Made by a program: the position numbers and the translations under genes. Of a stretch of 64,000 nucleotides of DNA, positions 54,717 to 64,000 are shown piece after piece. Within the stretch, counting starts at the first letter, position 1; the number at the start of each line of letters is the position of its first letter. The notes under the pieces are model-generated. The model did not search any database, was not told the origin of the DNA, and was given only the letters and a program-made list of their open reading frames with translations. This DNA is from Bacteroidales bacterium (GTDB lineage: Bacteria > Bacteroidota > Bacteroidia > Bacteroidales > UBA4417), in NCBI GenBank assembly GCA_016707785.1, contig JADJGZ010000008.1:124001-188000 (forward strand), given 5' to 3'.

Positions 54717-56198
54717 TTATTTTCCACTTCCGGGGGAGGAGCCGCCAACGCGACCCATTGCACAACGGAAGCCTATAAAGTTGGTTGATTTGTCTTCATC
54801 AAGGAAACGACGGGCAGCAGGACTCATATAAAATGCCGGGTCTTTCCATGAACCGCCTTTGAATACCCTGGCTTTATCGCTGATCAGGGAAGTCATACCA
54901 TATTCATACATTTTCTGAGTCGTATTCTCTTCTTCACTCTTCTGTGCCCAATCAACTCCAACCAACGACTGGTAATCACCGTCAAGGTAGTTGATGTTAT
55001 TTGCTTTCCTGTAATTGAACCTTCCGAGTGCTTCTTCTTCAGTTACTTCCCTGTATTTGATCCTGCCAAGACTGTCTTTAGGAACGAGATACCCTTCGGC
55101 ATCAGTTACCCTTGTCTGGAATACGTTACCACGATAAGGTGCGAAATCGCTCATATCTTCAAAGCTCAGGGGACGATATACATCGAGTACCCATTCGCTT
55201 ACATTACCGGCCATATTATACAGGCCATAATCATTTGGCCAGTATGAACCAACTTCTGATGGGATTTCAGCCCCGTCATTCAGGTTACCTGCAACGCCCA
55301 TATAGTCACCACGGCCTCTTTTGAAGTTAGCAACAAAGCTGCCATAATACTTTTTATCATCGGTGCGGAGGATTGTTCCATTCCATGGATATATGCGACG
55401 TTCAACAATTCTTTCGAAATGTGTATTGCCAACGAGGCCATAGGCAGCAAATTCCCATTCAGCTTCTGTTGGGAGGCGGTATTTTGGAAGCAGGATACCA
55501 TCTTCAACTCTTACCCTGCGTTCGCCGGTACCGTTGGGGTTCAGGTCACGTAAAGGTTTATTGACGAGTCCGTCGTATTGTCCGGCAAGATAGGATTCAG
55601 TATTGAAATTATTTTCATTTTTCTGAGCAGGGTCAAAATCAAGAATACCACGTTTGATCAGCAGCATTTCATTTACCCTGTCGGTTCTCCAGAGGCAATA
55701 GTCGCTGGCCTGGGTCCAGGAAATCCCGACAACAGGATAGTTTCTGTAAGCAGGGTGCCTGAGGTATGTTTCAACCAGTGGCTCATTGTAGGCCAGTTTC
55801 TCACGCCAAACTAAGGTATCAGGAAGTGCTTTCCGGTAAACTTCCGGGTAATTGGTTCCAAATACACGGTTTAACCAATACAGGTATTCAACATAATCAA
55901 GGTTGGATACTTCGGTTTCATCCATATAGAAACTGGGAACAGTAACCCTGCGGGGAATATTGTTCCATTCGTACATAGGATCATCACTCATGCGACCCAT
56001 TGTAAAAGTACCGCCTTCTATAAAGACAAGACCGGGGCCGGTTATTGGCTCGCTGTAAGGAACGACTTCAAAACCTCCGTTTTTGGGGTCATTGTAATCC
56101 CATCCTGTGCTTCGGGATGTTTCCTTGGAGCAGGAAGAGAGCAGAGTAAAAACTGCTGCAAATAAAGCCAATGTTGTAATCTTGCTGTATTTTGCCAT
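54717..56198 (-). CDS. gldJ: Gliding motility / type IX secretion lipoprotein GldJ
   Basis: 493 residues with lipobox LLSSCSKE. The start of the mature part, STGWDYNDPKNGGFE, matches the GldJ signature, and the rest is an FGE-sulfatase-like (SUMF) domain (VFIEGGTFTMG, YRLPTEAEWEFAAYG, GNVSEWVLDVY, GFRCAMGR). GldJ is required for gliding and stabilises T9SS components in Flavobacterium; in non-gliding relatives the homologue serves protein secretion. It lies 29 bases after the PorP/SprF-like gene. Confidence 0.9.
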   Translation of the reverse strand: MAKYSKITTLALFAAVFTLLSSCSKETSRSTGWDYNDPKNGGFEVVPYSEPITGPGLVFIEGGTFTMGRMSDDPMYEWNNIPRRVTVPSFYMDETEVSNLDYVEYLYWLNRVFGTNYPEVYRKALPDTLVWREKLAYNEPLVETYLRHPAYRNYPVVGISWTQASDYCLWRTDRVNEMLLIKRGILDFDPAQKNENNFNTESYLAGQYDGLVNKPLRDLNPNGTGERRVRVEDGILLPKYRLPTEAEWEFAAYGLVGNTHFERIVERRIYPWNGTILRTDDKKYYGSFVANFKRGRGDYMGVAGNLNDGAEIPSEVGSYWPNDYGLYNMAGNVSEWVLDVYRPLSFEDMSDFAPYRGNVFQTRVTDAEGYLVPKDSLGRIKYREVTEEEALGRFNYRKANNINYLDGDYQSLVGVDWAQKSEEENTTQKMYEYGMTSLISDKARVFKGGSWKDPAFYMSPAARRFLDEDKSTNFIGFRCAMGRVGGSSPGSGK

Positions 56199-56227
56199 TG
56201 GTATAAATGGTTGATTTCAATTATTAA

Positions 56228-57226
56228 CTAAAAACGCGGGCATTTTATTGCCTTGTACTTAAATTCTTTTCTTGGACAATCGAATTGCCATGCAAGGGAT
56301 ACTTCGTGAGCACCACCTGAATTGATGGCAACTTTTGAGACTGTGAAGTCGAAGCTATAGCCGATCTTGAACCTGGGCTGCTGAAATCCGAGCAGGACAA
56401 TAAGAGCATCCGGATTTTCAAAGTTGTGCCTGAACCACAATCCGCTGACAAATGGGAAGAAGTTTACATACATCCCGGCATTCAGCTGATGGAAGTTCCC
56501 TTGTTGCATATAAATGATGTTCGGGGAAAAGGAAAGGTCTTCGATATCTCCACCTTGTAATCCTTGTTGCTGGTCGAAAATGGCACCGGCATGCACCGTA
56601 ATTTTCATATCGAGCCGATTGGTGTTCCCAACATAAAAAGCCATATCAGGCATTGTGATATGATGAAGGGCTGCACCTAAATAAAGTCTTTCTTTATATC
56701 CTGCGAGAAATCCGGCAGCAAAATCCACTTCTCCGATATTAAAACGGGAAGGAGGATTTTCGGAGGGTGAAGAAGGCAGAATCTCCCCTGTTCCGGGAAT
56801 AATCTGGTCCTCAAAAACAAGTTTGTCCCAATTCAGGTGGTATTGAAGGTATCCTGCCTGAAGGGCAGCATTGATGACGATTGAACGGGAAGCCTGCAGA
56901 CGGAAACTATAGATACCGCTACCGCTTAACATATTAACTGCTCCCTGCCCAGCAGCATCTGCCATGGCAATAACGCCAATTCCACCGGAAAGGGCATCAA
57001 AGTGCTGGTCATAAGCCGCACTGTAACTAACATAACCTTTATAGATACCAGGCCATTGATTCCTGTAATTGAGGGTAATCCTGGGACAAATTTTTGACCC
57101 TGCTAATGCAGGATTCAGATAGATAGGATTAGCATAGAATTGCGAAAATGCAATATCCTGTGCCTTGGCTTCTATGATTGCCAGGCAGGATACCAATAAC
57201 GTAAATATGAATGTTTTCAATTGCAT
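56228..57226 (-). CDS. PorP/SprF-family type IX secretion protein
   Basis: 332 residues with signal peptide (cut near AKAQD) and the family signature DIAFSQFYANPIYLNPALAGS. The remainder is barrel-like with FSPNIIYMQQGNFHQLNAGMY and a C-terminal KFKIGYSFDFTVSKV strand. The family acts at the outer membrane in T9SS assembly or cargo-specific export and surface attachment. Here it precedes gldJ in one operon and is divergent from the PorU-like genes. Confidence 0.9.
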   Translation of the reverse strand: MQLKTFIFTLLVSCLAIIEAKAQDIAFSQFYANPIYLNPALAGSKICPRITLNYRNQWPGIYKGYVSYSAAYDQHFDALSGGIGVIAMADAAGQGAVNMLSGSGIYSFRLQASRSIVINAALQAGYLQYHLNWDKLVFEDQIIPGTGEILPSSPSENPPSRFNIGEVDFAAGFLAGYKERLYLGAALHHITMPDMAFYVGNTNRLDMKITVHAGAIFDQQQGLQGGDIEDLSFSPNIIYMQQGNFHQLNAGMYVNFFPFVSGLWFRHNFENPDALIVLLGFQQPRFKIGYSFDFTVSKVAINSGGAHEVSLAWQFDCPRKEFKYKAIKCPRF

Positions 57227-57309
57227 TTTGCGAGGCCAATATTACAAAATATTTGCATTACAGATACAACCATTTCCAAAATTCCTGTACCAACAATATT
57301 ACAAATCAG

Positions 57310-57335
57310 AAACCGTTTTTTATGAAACGGTTTTT
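57310..57335 (+). terminator. Terminator-like hairpin between PorP/SprF-like and PorU-like genes
   Basis: AAACCGTTT (57310-57318) pairs with AAACGGTTT (57325-57333), nine perfect pairs, followed by further T. It lies upstream of the PorU-like gene, where an end-of-operon terminator is not expected, so it may be a leader element or act for a transcript from the left. Confidence 0.5.
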
Positions 57336-57404
57336 CTCAGAATTTTAGCTGGAACTTTTAACGTTTCATTGGTAAACGAAAAGTTACTTCTATTGTTATA
57401 TAAC

Positions 57405-57410
57405 GGAGGT
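57405..57410 (+). promoter_or_regulatory. Shine-Dalgarno-like site of the first PorU-like gene
   Basis: GGAGGT ends 5 bases before a TTG (57416) and 11 before the ATG (57422). Strong SD sites are rare in this window, and its spacing suits the TTG better, leaving the start uncertain by two codons. Confidence 0.5.
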
Positions 57411-57421
57411 AAAAATTGAAC

Positions 57422-60400
57422 ATGATAAAATATACCAACTACTTATTGCTGGGATTACTCCTTTGTCTGCTTCATGCAACAGCCTATTCTGATAACCATC
57501 AGAAGCTGGATGGCCCCAATTCCGGTACTGCACGAATTTATGCAGATCATTCAGTTCTTTCTTCCGGGGACTGGTACAAGATAGCCGTTTCCGGTAGTGG
57601 CATCTGCAGGATAAGTTTCTCCTACCTTCAATCCATTGGAGTCAATATGGCTACCCTTAATCCCAGGGATGTCAGAATTTATGGCAATGGCGGCGGAATG
57701 CTTCCCGAGGGAAATTCAGCCTTCCGGTTTGATGATCTTCAGGAGAATGCCATTGAGGTGATAGGAGAAGAAGATGGAATATTTGATGTTACCGATTATA
57801 TCCTCTTTTATGCCCAGGGTCCTGTTTTATGGAACTATAATGTTACACAGGGAGCATGGGAACACCGTCAGAATGTATATACCGATTCTTCTTATTATTT
57901 TATCTCTACCAACCTTGGAAAAGGTAAGCGAATTCCCGTCTTAAAGAGTGAATCTGCTTCACCTACCAATGAGGTGTCCACTTATGATTACAGAAGTTTT
58001 CATGAAAAAGATGCCGTAAACCTGATTAAATCAGGTCGGCTTTGGTTTGGTGAAATATTCGACATCACGAGCGAGTATGTTTTCAACTTCGATGTGCCTA
58101 ACCTGGTATCCGGTTCAGAACTGGTTTTCAAGATCAGCACTGCTGCCAGGGCGACCTCATCGAGTTCCTTCACCTGTAATTATGGATCTGCCAACTGGCA
58201 AATTTCGCTTTCGCCTATTTCAACCTATTATAACAGTCCTTATGCGAGTGGTGCTACCAGCTTTAAAAGATTGGAAGCCTCAGCCGGCCCGGTAAGCCTT
58301 CAAATGAGGTATAATAAATCCACGTCAACAGCATTAGGCTGGTTAGATTTCATTGATCTGTCAACCAGAGCGCAATTGCAATTCAATGGCGGGCAGTTCG
58401 ATTTCAGGGACCTGGCATCGGTAGGAGCAGGCAATATCGCTGAATTTAAAGTGGCTGCAGCAGCTGGCAGAGCTGTTGTCTGGGATGTTACCCATACGCT
58501 CAGTCCCAGGAAGGTAGAAGTCTCGGCTGTAGGAAATGACCTTACTTTTGTTCTTCCCACTGATACCTTAAGGGAGTTTGTAGCTTTCGACAACTCAAGC
58601 CTGATAGTCCCCCGATTTGTTGGGAAAGTGCTTCACCAGGACCTGCATGCAACAAGGAACATGGATATGGTTATTGTTGCACCCCCTCTGTTTTATCAGC
58701 AGGCATTACGCCTGGCCAATTATCATGCTTCCGTAGATGATCTCAGTACCATCGTTTTAACCCCTGAACTAATTTACAATGAGTTCTCTTCCGGGGCCCC
58801 GGATGTAATTGGTATCAGGGATTTTATGAAGATGTTGTATGATCGTGGAACTACTTCCGGAATGCCTAAGTACCTATTGTTATTTGGGGATGGTTCCTAT
58901 GATAACAAAGACCGGCTGGCAGTGAATACAAATTTTATTCCTACCTGGCAGACCACTGAATCATTTGACCCTGTTCGTTCCGGTGTTTCTGATGATTACT
59001 ATGGATTACTGGATAATACAGAAGGATTAACCTTTACCGACAAAATTGACCTGGGGATAGGTCGTTTGCCTGTAAAGACTGTTGAAGAAGCCGAAGCTAT
59101 GGTAGATAAAATCATTCATTATTTGGAGAGTAATTCCGAGATCATGGGTGACTGGAGGAATATAATTGCATTTATTGCTGATGATGAAGATGGGAATGAA
59201 CATATTTACCAGGCAGATAACATGGCATCGGTGATCGAGGAAAATTACCCGGATTTCAATGTTGATAAGATTTATATGGATGCCTATTTTCAGCAGTCTA
59301 CTACTGCCGGAGCCAGGTATCCTGAAGTAAATAAAGCGATTACCCAGAGAGTGGAGAAGGGGTGCCTGATGTTAAACTATACCGGCCATGGAGGAGAAAC
59401 AGGATGGGCACATGAGCAGGTACTGGAAGTTCAGGAGATCAATTCCTGGACCAATTATGCCAATCTCCCTGTTTTTGTAACGGCAACCTGTGAATTCAGC
59501 CGTTTTGATGATCCGAACCGTACATCTGCCGGAGAACTTGTTTTCCTGAATGAGCGCGGAGGTGGAATCGCATTGTTCACAACTACACGCCCTACCTATG
59601 GCAGTCCCAATTTCGAGTTAAATAAAAGTCTGTATAAATACGCGCTCTCGCCTACCCTGGTAGCAAAACCCCGTCTGGGCGATGTAATGAAGGAAGCCAA
59701 GCGTGAAAGTGGCTCAGATGAAAATGGCCGCAAATTTATTCTCCTGGGGGATCCTGCTCAATCTTTCGCATTCCCGGAGTTGAAGGTAGTAACCACCACC
59801 ATTAATGGGATCAATGTCGGTCCCTCACCTGATACCCTAAAGGCATACACACAGGTAACCGTAGCCGGGATTATAACAGATCGTTCCGGTAACCTGGTAC
59901 CTGATTTTAACGGACTGGTAATTCCTACTGTTTATGATAAAGCATTGGAACAGCAGACTTTAGGGAATGATGGCGGAAGCCCTTTTTCATTCAGCCTGCA
60001 GAAGAGTATCCTTTACAGGGGTAAAGTTTTGGCTGTGAACGGCACATTCACCTTTACCTTCATGGTGCCAAGGGATATTGCCTACCAATATGGTTATGGT
60101 AAACTAAGTTATTATGCCACTGATGAAGACCGTGATGGATCGGGGAGTTATAACAATTTTGTAATCGGTGGATCTGCCGGAAATTCATCTCTCGATGCAG
60201 TTGGTCCGGAAATCACCCTTTTCATGAATGATGAGAAATTTATCGAAGGAGGAATCACGAATGAGAATCCCTGGCTGGTGGCTATTGTAAGTGATGAAAA
60301 CGGAATTAATACGATTGGAAGCGGTATTGGACATGATATCACAGCGGTTTTAGATGGGGTTAATGATGAGCCCTATATCCTTAACGATTTCTATGAATCA

Positions 60401-60856
60401 GATGTCAATACCTTCAGGTCGGGCAAGATACGATTCCCATTGTCACAGCTGGAGCCCGGTGATCATGAGGTAACAGTTAAAGTATGGGATATTTTCAATA
60501 ATTCAACTGAAAGTTCGATCCGTTTCAGGGTTCATGGCTCTGAAGAATTTATCATGCAAAACCCTGTGAATTACCCTAATCCGTTCAATTCATCTACAGA
60601 ATTGGTTTTTGAACACAATAAACAAGGGTTGGAACTGGTAATAAAAGCTGATATATACACCATTACAGGCCAGCTGGTCTGCAGCATTGAACAGACCAGT
60701 GCCGGAGATGGAGCACTCTCTGTCCCAATTAAATGGGATGGGAGAAGTACCTATGGAGCTATTATGGATCCGGGAATCTACCTGTATACATTGATGGCAA
60801 CTTCCTCCGATGGTCTGCAGGCAACTACCAATGGCAAGATGATACTTGCTAAATAA
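57422..60856 (+). CDS. PorU-like C25 peptidase with T9SS sorting domain (paralogue)
   Basis: 1144 residues with signal peptide (cut near AYSDN). The gingipain-like catalytic domain holds His656 in YTGHGGETGWA and Cys690 in VTATCEFSRFDDP, the PorU sortase signature. The beta-rich N-terminal part begins HSVLSSGDWYKIAV. The C-terminus NYPNPFNSSTELVF to GKMILAK is a type A sorting domain. It lacks the roughly 165-residue N-terminal extension of the following gene, so it is best read as a shorter paralogue. It is 15 bases upstream of that gene, in one operon. Confidence 0.85.
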   Translation: MIKYTNYLLLGLLLCLLHATAYSDNHQKLDGPNSGTARIYADHSVLSSGDWYKIAVSGSGICRISFSYLQSIGVNMATLNPRDVRIYGNGGGMLPEGNSAFRFDDLQENAIEVIGEEDGIFDVTDYILFYAQGPVLWNYNVTQGAWEHRQNVYTDSSYYFISTNLGKGKRIPVLKSESASPTNEVSTYDYRSFHEKDAVNLIKSGRLWFGEIFDITSEYVFNFDVPNLVSGSELVFKISTAARATSSSSFTCNYGSANWQISLSPISTYYNSPYASGATSFKRLEASAGPVSLQMRYNKSTSTALGWLDFIDLSTRAQLQFNGGQFDFRDLASVGAGNIAEFKVAAAAGRAVVWDVTHTLSPRKVEVSAVGNDLTFVLPTDTLREFVAFDNSSLIVPRFVGKVLHQDLHATRNMDMVIVAPPLFYQQALRLANYHASVDDLSTIVLTPELIYNEFSSGAPDVIGIRDFMKMLYDRGTTSGMPKYLLLFGDGSYDNKDRLAVNTNFIPTWQTTESFDPVRSGVSDDYYGLLDNTEGLTFTDKIDLGIGRLPVKTVEEAEAMVDKIIHYLESNSEIMGDWRNIIAFIADDEDGNEHIYQADNMASVIEENYPDFNVDKIYMDAYFQQSTTAGARYPEVNKAITQRVEKGCLMLNYTGHGGETGWAHEQVLEVQEINSWTNYANLPVFVTATCEFSRFDDPNRTSAGELVFLNERGGGIALFTTTRPTYGSPNFELNKSLYKYALSPTLVAKPRLGDVMKEAKRESGSDENGRKFILLGDPAQSFAFPELKVVTTTINGINVGPSPDTLKAYTQVTVAGIITDRSGNLVPDFNGLVIPTVYDKALEQQTLGNDGGSPFSFSLQKSILYRGKVLAVNGTFTFTFMVPRDIAYQYGYGKLSYYATDEDRDGSGSYNNFVIGGSAGNSSLDAVGPEITLFMNDEKFIEGGITNENPWLVAIVSDENGINTIGSGIGHDITAVLDGVNDEPYILNDFYESDVNTFRSGKIRFPLSQLEPGDHEVTVKVWDIFNNSTESSIRFRVHGSEEFIMQNPVNYPNPFNSSTELVFEHNKQGLELVIKADIYTITGQLVCSIEQTSAGDGALSVPIKWDGRSTYGAIMDPGIYLYTLMATSSDGLQATTNGKMILAK

Positions 60857-60871
60857 TTTTAAACCGGCGTC

Positions 60872-63800
60872 ATGAAAACAATCATAAGAATTTCCGTGCA
60901 AGTTGTTATTTTATTATTCATTCTGGTTCCCAGGGTTCACGGACAGGAAAATAGCAGGCATTATTCGCTGAAATGGCAAGGCATTAAGATTGTAGAGCAA
61001 ATCGGGTCTACTCCTGTAAAAGCGTTATCCTTCGAAGGAGCTGTTCATAGTTCACTGTATCAATATGCTCCTCTTTTTCACCAGTTAATTGAATTAGGTG
61101 ATGAGAATGCCGGTTTTCGTGCTGAGATGAGGAATATTCAATCTGTTCCACTCTCTGCAGAGGAACTGGAATTTATGAAGGATTTTGTGACTCTTCCTGA
61201 ATCGGTTGAACTGATCCAGGAAGTGGGTATTGCCAGGGGAATTCAAAGTCTTGATATCCGGTTCATTCCGATGTACAAAAATGAGGAGGGTATCATCATG
61301 AAAGTCATCGGTTTCGATCTCCAAATTCTTAGGGAACTCACTCCCATCAGCATGAAATCAGGATCCGTAATTTTTTCAGACCATTCAGTTCTGCAATCCG
61401 GGGATTGGTATAAGATCAGGGTGAATCAGACAGGCGTGTGCAAGATCACCTACGCTGATCTTCAGGGTATGGGTATAGATATGTCCAGGGTGACACCATC
61501 TAACATACGGCTTTATGGCAAACCGGGAGGGATGCTTCCTGAAAATAATTCATTTTTCAGGTATGATGATCTGCCTGAAAATGCAATCAGCGTTATTACT
61601 GCTTCTTCCGGCTCCTTTGCTCCCGGGGATTATTTTATCTTCTATGCAACCTCACCTGATGAAGTAACTTTCAATAAAACTTCCAAGCGGTTTGAGCACA
61701 AACAGCATCTTTATGATGATTACACGTTCTATTACCTGAGTTTCCAGGGTGAAGGGAAGAGAATTCAAATGCAGGCAGAATCACCATTACCTGCACAATA
61801 TGCATGTTCTACTTTCCTGGATTTTGGATTTTATGAAAATGACCTTTATAATCCTATTAAATCAGGGAAGCAATGGATAGGAGAGCGGTTGGATTTTAAT
61901 AATCCTACTTTTGATTTATCTTCCCTTTCATTCTCAAATGTTGAGATTGCCAAGCAGGCATGGATCAGGTACCGATTGGTCGCCAGGGCTACTTCTTCCT
62001 CGAATTTTTCTATTTCTGTAAACTCAAACAATCTAACCTCTAAGAGTATTTCAGCCTATACGCTTGATTCCTTTACGCAGGAAGCAGTGGAAATCAAGGC
62101 CTTTACTCCGGTGGAAGGTGCCCAGCAGGTTTCAATCCGCTATAACACGCCCAACAACACTGCCCTTGGTTATATTGACTGGGTGGAGTTAAATGTCCCC
62201 AGGCGACTGGAATACAGCAGTGGTCTTTTATCCTTTGCCGATCCTGTGACTTCCCTGGCAGGAGCAGTTACAGAGTTCAAGATGACCTCTACCTCCAATT
62301 CACTGAATCTTTGGGAAGTAACAAGTCCCGTAGAAGTTAGGCAGCAAGCTTTTCAGCGGGATGGCGACTCATTAAGCTTCACAGTGCAAACCGATAGCCT
62401 GAGGAGGTTTATTGTTTGGGATCCATCCGCATTTTTTTCAGCGGAGTTTGTTGAAAAAGTCGGGAACCAGGACCTGCATGGTATCACAGATTGTGAAATG
62501 CTCATCATTACCCACCCCGATTTTCTTAACCAGGCTAACAGGCTTGCAAATCATCACCGGATGGTAGATGGCATGTCAGTTACGGTTGCTACCAACCAGC
62601 AGGTTTACAATGAGTTTTCTTCAGGCACGGCAGATATTTCTGCAATCAGGGACTTTGCCCGACTCCTGTATAAAAGGAATGAAGGAAGTGGGAAACTCCG
62701 GTACCTGTTATTATTTGGTGATGGATCTTATGACTACAAGGATCACCTGGCCCAGAACACCAATTATGTGCTGGCATTCCAGACGCATGAGTCGCAGAAC
62801 CTGGTATTTTCTACTGCTTCTGATGATTTCTTTGCTTTACTGGATGATAATGAAGGTGCTGATGCATATGGGAAACTGGATATAGGTGTCGGCCGGTTCC
62901 CTGTTGATGATGCAGAACAGGCTAAAGCGATGGTTGACAAATGCATCTCCTACATGACAGGAGCCCCTGAAAATCTTGGAGAATGGAGAAATTCACTATG
63001 CTTCATTGCTGATGATGAAGACAGCAATACACATATCAGGCAGGTGGAAGACCAGGTAACACCAGGAATTGAAAAAGATTTTCCGGTTTATAACATCAAT
63101 AAGGTTTATCTTGATGCCTACACCCAGGTATCCACCCCGAGTGGGTCCAGGTACCCTGAAGTGAATACCCGCATTAACGACATGGTAAAGAAAGGTGTTC
63201 TGATCATGAACTATACGGGACATGGTGGTGAAACCGGCTGGGCTACCGAAGCCATTCTTCAGTTGAATGATATCAATGAATGGTCTAATTTTTACCAATT
63301 ACCGGTCTTTGTCACTGCAACCTGTGAATTCAGCCGATTTGATGATCCGGGACGGGTATCAGCCGGTGAACAGGTTTTTCTTAATCCGGCAGGTGGAGGA
63401 GTTGCCTTATTTACCACCACTCGACTGGCAAATGCAGGGAATAATGTGGAACTGACAGTTGATTTGTATGATACTATTTTTTCCATCGTGGATGGACAGT
63501 ATCCCCGTTTTGGTGATATCATTGCCTATGCCAAGAACCAGAATAGCGGAGTAGGATTAATCAGGAACTTTATGCTCCTTGGAGATCCTGCAATGCACCT
63601 GGCTTATCCGCGGCATAAAGTGATTACCACCAGTATCAATGGGAATCCTGTTGGGGCTGGTTCTGATACCATTTCGGCTATGTCGGAAGTAATTATTGAA
63701 GGTGAAATTGAGGATCATTCAGGCAGCCTTGTAGATTCTTTCAATGGAATTGTGGATATCAAAGTATTCGATAAATTCAGATGGATGATGACCAGGGGGA

Positions 63801-64000
63801 ATGATCCAACCAGCTATAAAAGGTATTTTGAAGTTCAGGAGAATATCCTTTACCAGGGGAAAGCAACCGTAACTAATGGAAAATTTGATTTTTCCTTCAT
63901 AGTCCCCAGGGATATTGATTTCAGTATTGGTGCCGGGAAAATATCGTATTATGCTCATAGTGAAACAACGGATGCCACCGGGTATAATGACAGTATTTTA
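60872..64000 (+). CDS. porU: Type IX secretion system sortase PorU (3' end outside window)
   Basis: Open without a stop from the ATG at 60872 to the last base, 1043 residues visible. Signal peptide ends near VHGQ. After an N-terminal extension of about 165 residues comes DHSVLQSGDWYKIRVNQTGVC, aligning with the previous protein, and the C25 domain with His784 in YTGHGGETGWA and Cys818 in VTATCEFSRFDDP. PorU cleaves the sorting domain from T9SS cargo and links it to A-LPS. The extension and length favour this copy as the true PorU. porV is expected just beyond the window. Confidence 0.88.
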   Translation, partial: MKTIIRISVQVVILLFILVPRVHGQENSRHYSLKWQGIKIVEQIGSTPVKALSFEGAVHSSLYQYAPLFHQLIELGDENAGFRAEMRNIQSVPLSAEELEFMKDFVTLPESVELIQEVGIARGIQSLDIRFIPMYKNEEGIIMKVIGFDLQILRELTPISMKSGSVIFSDHSVLQSGDWYKIRVNQTGVCKITYADLQGMGIDMSRVTPSNIRLYGKPGGMLPENNSFFRYDDLPENAISVITASSGSFAPGDYFIFYATSPDEVTFNKTSKRFEHKQHLYDDYTFYYLSFQGEGKRIQMQAESPLPAQYACSTFLDFGFYENDLYNPIKSGKQWIGERLDFNNPTFDLSSLSFSNVEIAKQAWIRYRLVARATSSSNFSISVNSNNLTSKSISAYTLDSFTQEAVEIKAFTPVEGAQQVSIRYNTPNNTALGYIDWVELNVPRRLEYSSGLLSFADPVTSLAGAVTEFKMTSTSNSLNLWEVTSPVEVRQQAFQRDGDSLSFTVQTDSLRRFIVWDPSAFFSAEFVEKVGNQDLHGITDCEMLIITHPDFLNQANRLANHHRMVDGMSVTVATNQQVYNEFSSGTADISAIRDFARLLYKRNEGSGKLRYLLLFGDGSYDYKDHLAQNTNYVLAFQTHESQNLVFSTASDDFFALLDDNEGADAYGKLDIGVGRFPVDDAEQAKAMVDKCISYMTGAPENLGEWRNSLCFIADDEDSNTHIRQVEDQVTPGIEKDFPVYNINKVYLDAYTQVSTPSGSRYPEVNTRINDMVKKGVLIMNYTGHGGETGWATEAILQLNDINEWSNFYQLPVFVTATCEFSRFDDPGRVSAGEQVFLNPAGGGVALFTTTRLANAGNNVELTVDLYDTIFSIVDGQYPRFGDIIAYAKNQNSGVGLIRNFMLLGDPAMHLAYPRHKVITTSINGNPVGAGSDTISAMSEVIIEGEIEDHSGSLVDSFNGIVDIKVFDKFRWMMTRGNDPTSYKRYFEVQENILYQGKATVTNGKFDFSFIVPRDIDFSIGAGKISYYAHSETTDATGYNDSIL

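Overview
The window is a contiguous chromosome segment from a member of the Bacteroidota, most likely an anaerobic or microaerobic environmental relative of the Bacteroidales. Evidence: type IX secretion and gliding genes (GldJ-like lipoprotein, PorP/SprF-like barrel, two PorU-type C25 proteases, a cargo protein with a C-terminal sorting domain); many outer-membrane barrels and lipoproteins; -7 boxes of the form TAnnTTTG instead of a proteobacterial -10; and a tungsten/molybdenum-type aldehyde ferredoxin oxidoreductase. I see no tRNA or rRNA gene, no CRISPR array, no prophage and no transposase gene.

Layout. 1-3.4 kb: end of a TPR-type protein, then secG and groES-groEL, with hairpin terminators. 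3.4-10 kb: a secreted GH3 glycosidase with a PA14 insert, then a minus-strand block with a DUF1801 protein, a polytopic membrane protein, a DUF2807 lipoprotein whose last residues are frameshifted, and a PagL-type lipid A deacylase. 10.1-14.3 kb: a compact plus-strand operon of a DltA-like adenylating enzyme, a GNAT acetyltransferase, an acyl carrier protein, a polysaccharide deacetylase lacking its N-terminus and an AAC(3)-family acetyltransferase. This is the most unusual biosynthetic locus in the window. 14.3-31.7 kb: mazG, a PAP2 phosphatase, peroxiredoxin, GH38 alpha-mannosidase, CapA-like protein, an LpxR-type deacylase fused to an unknown lipoprotein domain, a papain-like protease, a T9SS cargo, an M3 peptidase and a TonB-box-free surface protein.

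31.7-42.6 kb: a second DUF1801 gene, a short inverted-repeat element, AOR with a divergent ThiF-like plus ThiS/MoaD-like pair, a GH20 hexosaminidase, a four-PAS hybrid histidine kinase and a tandem-repeat region. 42.6-54.3 kb (minus strand): exbB-exbD-tonB, two envelope genes, folC; nhaD-kup cation transport; murF-anmK. 54.3-64 kb: a second copy of the inverted-repeat element, gldJ and a porP/sprF-like gene, then divergently two tandem PorU-like proteases, the second running off the end of the window.

Taken together the genes are mainly envelope biology: cell-wall synthesis and recycling (murF, anmK), lipid A trimming (PagL- and LpxR-type), energised outer-membrane transport (ExbBD-TonB), protein export by T9SS, and degradation of N-glycan-like or chitin-like oligosaccharides (GH3, GH20, GH38).
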